Assembly (NCBI GenBank): GCA_021815245.1
Contig: JAKAHF010000030.1
Span: 1 to 10,296, forward strand
Reading direction: 5' to 3'
Length of the DNA stretch: 10,296 nt
Source: Actinomycetes bacterium
Lineage (GTDB): Bacteria; Actinomycetota; Thermoleophilia; RBG-16-64-13
Position numbers and translations under genes: made by a program. This document shows positions 6,264-10,296 of this stretch, piece after piece (the stretch's first letter is position 1; each line of letters begins with the position of its first letter). Below the pieces are notes generated by a model. It was not told where the DNA came from and searched no databases. It worked only from the letters and a program-made list of their open reading frames with translations.

Positions 6264-7042
6264 ACACCGCATACGCGGACCTCATTCGAAGGATCGAAGA
6301 ACGTGGCTTTCACAATCACCGCCTGGAGGACCATTCAGCAGCCATCAGTCGCGGCATCCTGCGCGACCTACGCGCGGCGTGTGAACCCTTCGCTACCGAC
6401 TCCGCCGACGGGCGCGTCAAGGAGTGGCTGGACCTGCCCTCGCCCGCCGGAAGGTCGCGCAAGCTCGACTTGGTAGTCGCTGAGCCCGACCGCGAGCATG
6501 GCCAGCCGGACCTGGCACGTCTGCGTCTGTGCATCGAGAACAAGTCCGTGATCACCGCCCATCGCAACCGGACCAACCGCTACGACGATCTGAGCGATCT
6601 CGTGGGCGTTCTGCATAGGAACAGGCCGGATGCCGTCTTGGTGGCGACAGTGCTCGTGGGGCTTTGTGAGCACGTACTCAACGTGCCCGACAAGGTCAAG
6701 CCATTCGTTGCAGCCGTGAACGGGGATTTCGAATCACAGGTGCTGCCGCGTCTTTCGACTGGTGACGCTTCGCTCTGGGAGGAATTCCCCTTTGCCGTTA
6801 GTCACAACAGGCCCGCCGAGCCGGCTCAGACCGTCGAAAAGTTCCGGGAACTGCCGACACGTCCGCCAGCCCGCACCGACCTCGTTGCCTACGACCACGT
6901 GCTCCTGGTGCCGGTCTACATAGACAATGTCAATCCTCCTCGCATTGCGCGAGACAACCAGCTCGGTATCGATGTGGACGGAGAGTACGAAGCCATGCTG
7001 GAGAAGATCTGTCGAGCTTACACAGCTCGGTGGCATGTGTAG
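6260..7042 (+). CDS. Putative type II restriction endonuclease, PD-(D/E)XK fold
   Basis: This encodes 260 aa, a common size for orthodox type II endonucleases. The ATG at 6260 overlaps the methyltransferase stop by 4 bp, so translation is probably coupled; the frame is open further upstream but that part lies inside the methyltransferase gene. The catalytic signature is KLDLVVAE (68-75, Asp70) followed by LCIENKSVITAHRNR (90-104, Glu93-Asn94-Lys95). This is a D-x22-E-x-K pattern with a hydrophobic strand before each acid, as in PD-(D/E)XK nucleases. The helix after it (NRYDDLSDLVGVLH, 106-119) fits the fold. No named restriction enzyme family is recognised by eye, and the target cannot be predicted. 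Pairing with a cognate-type methyltransferase is the main support for restriction rather than a repair or hypothetical role. It ends 18 nt before the Fur-family gene. Confidence 0.75.
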   Translation: MNTAYADLIRRIEERGFHNHRLEDHSAAISRGILRDLRAACEPFATDSADGRVKEWLDLPSPAGRSRKLDLVVAEPDREHGQPDLARLRLCIENKSVITAHRNRTNRYDDLSDLVGVLHRNRPDAVLVATVLVGLCEHVLNVPDKVKPFVAAVNGDFESQVLPRLSTGDASLWEEFPFAVSHNRPAEPAQTVEKFRELPTRPPARTDLVAYDHVLLVPVYIDNVNPPRIARDNQLGIDVDGEYEAMLEKICRAYTARWHV

Positions 7043-7060
7043 CAAACAGGAGATCGAGAC

Positions 7061-7483
7061 ATGAGCTGCCACGAGATCTTGAGACAGATGGGCTATCGCT
7101 TGACACCGCAGCGCCTCATGGTGCTGGAGATACTTCACGAGGCGGAGGATCACATCACGGCTCCTGAGATCTTCGAGCGCGTCAAGATCAGATACCCGTT
7201 CGTGAACAGGTCGACCGTGTATCGCACGCTGGACTTGCTGAACAACCTCGGCTTGGTGACCCAGAGTGAGTCGGCGGGAGACACCGTCTGCTACCACCAC
7301 GCCGAGAAGGGTCACCACCACCATTTGATCTGCAGCAAGTGCGGACAGGAGCTAGAGGCCTCCGAGGAGTTGTCCACCGCTTTGGCGCGCATTCTGAGTG
7401 AGAGATACGAGTTCACGGCCGACCTGAGGCACCTCACCATCCACGGACTGTGCTCCAAATGTGGAGGACGAACGGCCCGGTAG
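7061..7483 (+). CDS. Fur-family metal-responsive transcriptional regulator (Fur/PerR/Zur subtype undetermined)
   Basis: This encodes 140 aa with AGGAG (7048-7052) 8 nt before ATG 7061. The N-terminal winged helix runs from about residue 5 to 75, with the recognition helix at RSTVYRTLDLL (50-60). The dimerisation domain has two CxxC pairs, CSKC at 91-94 and 131-134, for the structural zinc. A dense histidine stretch CYHHAEKGHHHHLIC (77-91) with His124 and His128 supplies the metal-sensing sites. The Asp and His identities that separate PerR, Zur and Fur cannot be settled by eye. A gap of only 18 nt separates it from the nuclease gene, so it may be read through from the restriction-modification genes. 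A promoter with nested dyads lies 27 nt downstream of its stop, ahead of two membrane-protein genes; these are the obvious candidate targets. Confidence 0.93.
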   Translation: MSCHEILRQMGYRLTPQRLMVLEILHEAEDHITAPEIFERVKIRYPFVNRSTVYRTLDLLNNLGLVTQSESAGDTVCYHHAEKGHHHHLICSKCGQELEASEELSTALARILSERYEFTADLRHLTIHGLCSKCGGRTAR

Positions 7484-7509
7484 GAGGCTGCCCGGCAGGC
7501 TGCACCCAG

Positions 7510-7538
7510 TTGACCCGCATCCTATTGCCTGGTAGGAT
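7510..7538 (+). promoter_or_regulatory. Sigma-70-type promoter for the two small membrane proteins
   Basis: TTGACC (7510-7515) and TAGGAT (7533-7538) are separated by exactly 17 nt. Transcription would begin near 7545, leaving about 40 nt to ATG 7588. The -10 and the start point are covered by the dyads at 7522-7555. Confidence 0.65.
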
Positions 7539-7555
7539 GCAACTTGTTGCAATAG
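7522..7555. promoter_or_regulatory. Nested inverted repeats over the promoter, putative Fur-family operator
   Basis: The inner dyad is TGCAAC-TT-GTTGCA (7538-7551), a perfect 6-2-6 repeat. An outer pair, CTATTGC (7522-7528) and GCAATAG (7549-7555), is also perfectly complementary with a 20-nt spacer. Together they place TTGC/GCAA half-sites across the -10 element and start point. Repression by the Fur-family protein encoded just upstream is inferred from position and architecture. The sequence is not the classic enteric Fur box. Confidence 0.55.
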
Positions 7556-7587
7556 CACCTTGTCGTACTCCTCGAGGAGGTCCGATC

Positions 7588-7992
7588 ATGGCCTGTTTCG
7601 TCGCCCCCGCCGCAGTGGCAGTCGTTACCACAGTCGCGCAGAAAATCGCGAGGAAGAAAGAGGATGCGACGTCGGAGAACCACGGCTCGCACAACATGGG
7701 CAAGTGGACTCAGAGGCTGCGTTGGCTCAACACAATGCTGTGGGGCGGCACGATTCTTCTCGCGCTCGAGCATCTCTGGCACGGAGAAGTTACTCTGCGG
7801 CCTCCGTTCCTCACCGCTCTACAGAATCCCGAAGCGACAGGCGTCATGCTTCGCGAGATCGCCATATACGGTGGCAGCATGACCGCGGCCGTGCTGGTCG
7901 TGTGGGGCATCATGGTGGGAGTGGCCGAGATCAGGACCAGGGCCGTCCGCGTGCCTGATGTCACGGGCAACGAGACCCCATGTGGCTCCTGA
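7588..7992 (+). CDS. Small membrane protein of unknown function, putative Fur-family regulon member
   Basis: This encodes 134 aa. ATG 7588 follows GAGGAGG (7574-7580) by 7 nt and lies about 40 nt downstream of the predicted promoter. The frame is open back to an ATG at 7450, but that stretch runs through the end of the Fur-family gene and the promoter, so it is not coding. The N-terminus (MACFVAPAAVAVVTTVAQKI) is a hydrophobic segment ending in a basic patch (KIARKK). It is followed by a His-containing hydrophilic stretch and two clear membrane segments (about 46-64 and 91-114). A conserved-looking EHLWHGEV (61-68) lies at the membrane edge between them and could bind metal, though that is speculation. 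There is no known domain I can name. The last 13 bp overlap the next membrane-protein gene, to which it shows internal resemblance. Confidence 0.75.
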   Translation: MACFVAPAAVAVVTTVAQKIARKKEDATSENHGSHNMGKWTQRLRWLNTMLWGGTILLALEHLWHGEVTLRPPFLTALQNPEATGVMLREIAIYGGSMTAAVLVVWGIMVGVAEIRTRAVRVPDVTGNETPCGS

Positions 7993-8279
7993 TCACAGCC
8001 GTCGCGGCCATCATCGCCAGCATCCTCTGGCGCGTCGGCCTGCCCAAAGATAGGCTGAGGCTTGGCTTTCTCAGTCTCCTCTTCTGGGGCGCCACCCTCA
8101 TGTGGCTGGTTGACAGCGTGATCGGATACGTCGAGGATGGGGGACCGTTTCTCACCTTCGATCGAAGTTCGACGCTGCTCGGCGTGTCGGTGCTCGCCTT
8201 GGGTCTGGCGATCTGGCTTGTCCGAGTGTTGCTCGGGCACAGTTCAGGACGTATGGCGCGCCATATGACAAGAAGGTAG
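7980..8279 (+). CDS. Small three-helix membrane protein of unknown function
   Basis: This encodes 99 aa. ATG 7980 lies inside the preceding gene's last codons (13-bp overlap) and lacks a strong ribosome-binding site, so translational coupling is likely. Predicted membrane helices are at about 2-19, 29-50 and 64-86, ending in a very basic tail (RMARHMTRR). Residues 35-59 (FWGATLMWLVDS, then GYVEDGGPFLT) match the pattern of the upstream protein's LWGGTILLALEHLWHGEV followed by RPPFLTAL, suggesting that the two are distant paralogues or halves of one membrane complex. Function is unknown. Its position under the same putative Fur-family promoter suggests metal- or oxidative-stress-related expression. 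Confidence 0.72.
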   Translation: MWLLITAVAAIIASILWRVGLPKDRLRLGFLSLLFWGATLMWLVDSVIGYVEDGGPFLTFDRSSTLLGVSVLALGLAIWLVRVLLGHSSGRMARHMTRR

Positions 8280-8299
8280 AAAGGCGTTTCTGCCCTTTT
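8275..8299 (+). terminator. Weak rho-independent terminator candidate after the membrane-protein genes
   Basis: GGTAGAAA (8275-8282) pairs with TTTCTGCC (8287-8294) around a GGCG loop, with one G-T pair. It is followed by CTTTT. The stem begins at the stop codon of the upstream gene. The short T-run and modest stem make it weak. Confidence 0.45.
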
Positions 8300-8354
8300 G
8301 GGGCACGTGCCGGCTCGGCCGCCCGAGAGAAGCCTGGTGCGTGTGTGCTAACTT

Positions 8355-8369
8355 ACTTTCTGCGAAAGT
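8355..8369. promoter_or_regulatory. Perfect palindrome upstream of the Rrf2 gene, putative autoregulatory operator
   Basis: ACTTTC-TGC-GAAAGT is a perfect 6-3-6 inverted repeat located 23 nt before ATG 8393. Rrf2-family proteins bind such dyads as dimers and commonly control their own genes. A poor -10-like TAACTT (8349-8354) abuts it, and no convincing -35 was found. Confidence 0.5.
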
Positions 8370-8392
8370 CACCAAGGTTGGCGGTCAACTCG

Positions 8393-8845
8393 ATGATGCG
8401 GATGTCCACGAAGGGCCATCACACGATCCGGATCCTGGCGTTCCTAGCCAAGTCACCCGGCCGTATCGTAACGAAGCAAGAGATAGGCGCGGCGGAGAGC
8501 ATCTCTCCCGGATACATACAGCAGCTCATGGGCGGATTGACGAACGCGGGCATCGTCAAGAGCGTCCGGGGCAAAGAGGGCGGGTTCATGCTCGCTCGGC
8601 CCCCCGAGGACATCACCGTTCGAGAGGTGCTCGACATCACCGAAGGCCCGTTCGAGCTGTCGTACTGCACCAGCCATCCTGAGAGTTGCTCACGAGTGGA
8701 GACATGTCCGGCCAATCCGCTCTGGTGCAGGGTGACCGCGGCGGTCAACGAGGTGTTCGATCGCACCACACTGGCGGACCTCAGCGGGACGTCGTCACGG
8801 GCGCCAGACTGGGCTTCGGAAGCCTCAGCTACCCCGACTCTGTGA
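8393..8845 (+). CDS. Rrf2-family transcriptional regulator with IscR-like cysteines
   Basis: This encodes 150 aa from ATG 8393. The next ATG (8396) gives the family's usual opening, MRMSTKG, and is equally possible. A GTG at 8345 would place the palindrome at 8355-8369 inside the gene and is disfavoured. The winged helix-turn-helix covers about 5-80, with SISPGYIQQLMGGLTNAGIV (36-55) as recognition region and the wing SVRGKEGGFMLARP (57-70), a diagnostic Rrf2 signature. Cys92, Cys99, Cys105 and Cys112 lie in SYC...SC...ETC...WC; the spacing of the first three parallels the [Fe-S]-ligating cysteines of IscR. It probably senses Fe-S status, redox or NO. It converges on the HoxU/NuoF-like genes with a 1-bp gap between stop codons, so it may control that redox complex, but this is inference from position only. 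Confidence 0.9.
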   Translation: MMRMSTKGHHTIRILAFLAKSPGRIVTKQEIGAAESISPGYIQQLMGGLTNAGIVKSVRGKEGGFMLARPPEDITVREVLDITEGPFELSYCTSHPESCSRVETCPANPLWCRVTAAVNEVFDRTTLADLSGTSSRAPDWASEASATPTL

Positions 8846-8846
8846 C

Positions 8847-9458
8847 TCAGCGCGCGAACGGGTTGCGTGGCCACTTGAGATGGGGCACCCGGGCCACACC
8901 GTAGTTCGACGGCAAGACACCGGTGGGACATATGGCGAAGCATTCTCCGCACTGGGCGCACTCCTGCGCGGCTATCTCCGGCTGAAACATCACTTGCCTC
9001 GAAACCCCTCGTCCAACGAACCCGATGGCGTTCTTTCGCTTCGCTTCGGCGCAGTAGCGAACGCACAATCCACACAGGATGCAGAAATCAGGTTCACACG
9101 CGAACTTGTCCGCCTCGACGCCGTATCTGGCTCCGTACTCCTGTAGTACCTGCACCCCAGGGGCCTTGGCCAAGAGTAGCTCCAGTATCAACTTGCGGCC
9201 CTTGACGACCCGGGGTGACTCGGTCTGTACTTCGAGCCCCTGCTCCACGGGGTAGACGCACGAGGCCACCAAACGAGGACGACCTCCTTTGGAGATCTCC
9301 ACCGTGCAGAGGCGGCACACGCCCGCCTCACTCAGCACACTGTGTTCGCAGAGGGTGGGAATATCGATGCCCGCGCTTCGGGCCGCCTGGAGAAGAGTCA
9401 TGCCTTCGGCGGCCATGACTTTCGTCCCGTTGATGGTCAGGATCACTTCTTCACGCAT
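8847..9458 (-). CDS. HoxU-like iron-sulfur subunit, [2Fe-2S] plus 2x[4Fe-4S]
   Basis: This encodes 203 aa. ATG 9458 lies within the end of the NuoF-like gene (8-bp overlap), after a GGGGG-rich site at 9468-9472; the frame's upstream extension is out of phase with that gene and is not coding. Residues 1-75 form a plant-type [2Fe-2S] domain with Cys37, Cys48, Cys51 and Cys67 (TLCEH, GVCRLC, ASC). The C-terminal half has two [4Fe-4S] clusters, CILCGLCVRYC (126-136) and CAQCGECFAICP (167-178). The NuoG-type His-Cys3 cluster motif and any molybdopterin or [FeFe]-hydrogenase domain are absent. HoxU and related small NuoG-like subunits relay electrons between a NuoF-type diaphorase and a catalytic subunit. 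No catalytic gene follows here, as the next gene is the convergent Rrf2 regulator. Confidence 0.88.
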   Translation of the reverse strand: MREEVILTINGTKVMAAEGMTLLQAARSAGIDIPTLCEHSVLSEAGVCRLCTVEISKGGRPRLVASCVYPVEQGLEVQTESPRVVKGRKLILELLLAKAPGVQVLQEYGARYGVEADKFACEPDFCILCGLCVRYCAEAKRKNAIGFVGRGVSRQVMFQPEIAAQECAQCGECFAICPTGVLPSNYGVARVPHLKWPRNPFAR

Positions 9459-10296
9459 CGCCGCTCGCCCCCTTCGCGCCCGCCGCGCCGACGCCCGCCG
9501 GTTCGGGTCGATACTCACCGCTGGTCTTCTCCACGGCCTGGTAGCGCGTCGGACAGACCTCGAGACAAACGCCGCACCTGGTGCAGAGGTCGGGGTCGAT
9601 GACGTGCGGCTCATTGCGCGTTCCGACTATCGCTCCGGCGGGACAGTTCTTGAGGCAGATCATGCAGCCCCGGCACCGGCCGGGCTTGATCTCGTATGAG
9701 ATGAGGGCTTTGCACACTCGGGCCGGACAGACCTTGTCGTCAATGTGGGCCTGGTACTCGTCAAGGAAGTGCCTGATGGTGCTGAGAACCGGATTGGCGG
9801 CGGTCGCCCCCAGAGCACAGAGCGAGAAGTCACTCAGAACCTCGGCTATCTCCTCGAGCAGCTCAACATCGCCTTGTCGGCCGTCACCGGCACAAATGCG
9901 GTTGAGCACCTTCAGCATCTGGTGTATGCCCTCGCGGCACGGCACGCACTTGCCGCACGATTCTTCCGCGAGGAAATTCATGTAGTAACGGGCGGTGTCG
10001 ACCATGCAGGTGTCTTCGTCCATGACGATCATGCCGCCCGAGCCCATCATCGATCCGGCCGCGTCGAGCTCATCGAAGCCGACGGGCACATCGAGGAGCG
10101 ACTCGGGGATCACCCCGCCCGACGGACCGCCCGTCTGCACCGCCTTGAGCCTCCGGCCGTCGGGTATGCCGCCGCCCACGTCGAACACCAGCGTGCGGAG
10201 CGTCGTACCCATGGGAACCTCGACCAGCCCCGTGTTCACGACCTTGCCCACGAGCGAGAATATCTTGGTGCCTTTGCTGGTCTCGCTGACCAGGCT
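9451..10296 (-). CDS. NuoF/HndC-like NAD(P)H-binding diaphorase subunit with C-terminal ferredoxin domain, 5' part missing
   Basis: 281 codons before the stop are visible; the frame is open to the right edge, so the start and most of the FMN/NADH-binding Rossmann part lie outside. Present are the end of the flavin domain and SLBB-like region (about residues 14-70, with QTGGPSGG) and the [4Fe-4S] domain with ESCGKCVPCREG and its fourth Cys in FSLCALG. After the linker CPARVCKAL come two ferredoxin clusters, CRGCMICLKNCP and CTRCGVCLEVCP, then a Gly/Ala-rich tail. The added ferredoxin domain is typical of HndC, HydB and formate-dehydrogenase-associated NuoF in anaerobes, several of them electron-bifurcating, and not of respiratory complex I. 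It overlaps the HoxU-like gene by 8 bp, so the two are co-translated parts of one soluble complex. Whether that complex is a hydrogenase, formate dehydrogenase or transhydrogenase needs the upstream genes. Confidence 0.92.
   Translation of the reverse strand, partial: SLVSETSKGTKIFSLVGKVVNTGLVEVPMGTTLRTLVFDVGGGIPDGRRLKAVQTGGPSGGVIPESLLDVPVGFDELDAAGSMMGSGGMIVMDEDTCMVDTARYYMNFLAEESCGKCVPCREGIHQMLKVLNRICAGDGRQGDVELLEEIAEVLSDFSLCALGATAANPVLSTIRHFLDEYQAHIDDKVCPARVCKALISYEIKPGRCRGCMICLKNCPAGAIVGTRNEPHVIDPDLCTRCGVCLEVCPTRYQAVEKTSGEYRPEPAGVGAAGAKGASGDA

Noticed and set aside
8347..8354. TGCTAA upstream of the Rrf2 gene as a third copy of the 3538/3590 repeat
   Set aside because: Only the first six bases match the TGCTAAG(G/T)AATG element; the rest diverges, so chance is the simpler explanation.
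8847..10296. Respiratory complex I (NuoF-NuoG)
   Set aside because: The NuoF-like protein carries a C-terminal 8Fe ferredoxin domain, and the partner is a 203-aa HoxU-like protein lacking the His-Cys3 cluster and molybdopterin-like domain. No membrane subunits are adjacent.
1..10296. CRISPR arrays, tRNA or rRNA genes, insertion sequences, integrases or prophage genes
   Set aside because: No regularly spaced repeats, no recognisable structural RNA signature and no transposase- or integrase-like protein were seen. The restriction-modification pair is the only possibly mobile element, and no flanking repeats were found around it.

Overview
The window is GC-rich, densely coded and bacterial. Several genes have strong Shine-Dalgarno sites, one a near-perfect GGAGGTGATC. 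The gene set points to an anaerobe: an 8Fe ferredoxin paired with a fumarate-reductase-type flavoprotein, a URO-D/corrinoid-methyltransferase-type protein, and the NuoF/HoxU-like subunits of a soluble NAD(P)-linked redox complex. An anaerobic high-GC lineage such as an environmental Coriobacteriia member would fit, but that assignment is inference; there is no rRNA or other decisive marker.

Region A (1-3491, minus strand) is a probable four-gene operon. It runs from a 75-aa 2x[4Fe-4S] ferredoxin, through a 572-aa FAD-dependent reductase and a 281-aa phloretin/2,4-diacetylphloroglucinol hydrolase-family protein, to a URO-D-family protein cut by the left edge. The promoter (TTGACA-18-TAGCAT, 3566-3537) gives a leader of about 40 nt. 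The set looks like a catabolic module for a phenolic or acyl-polyketide substrate: ferredoxin-fed reduction, hydrolytic C-C cleavage, and possibly methyl or decarboxylation chemistry. This combination is the best candidate here for an undescribed pathway.

Region B (3492-4712) starts with a divergent control region carrying a 12-bp direct repeat 52 bp apart. It is followed by a plus-strand extended SDR of the dihydroflavonol-4-reductase type.

Region C (4833-7042) is a compact type II restriction-modification pair. A gamma-class adenine-N6 methyltransferase with a TaqI-like C-terminal region overlaps by 4 bp a 260-aa protein with a PD-(D/E)XK signature. The recognition sequence cannot be read from the sequence.

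Region D (7061-8279) holds a Fur-family regulator 18 nt after the nuclease gene. After it comes a well-formed promoter overlapped by nested TTGC/GCAA dyads, driving two overlapping genes for small membrane proteins that resemble each other.

Region E (8355-10296) has an Rrf2-family regulator with an IscR-like cysteine set and a perfect 6-3-6 palindrome upstream. It converges, with a 1-bp gap, on a minus-strand HoxU-like gene and a NuoF/HndC-like gene cut by the right edge. No stretch longer than 300 bases lacks a gene.
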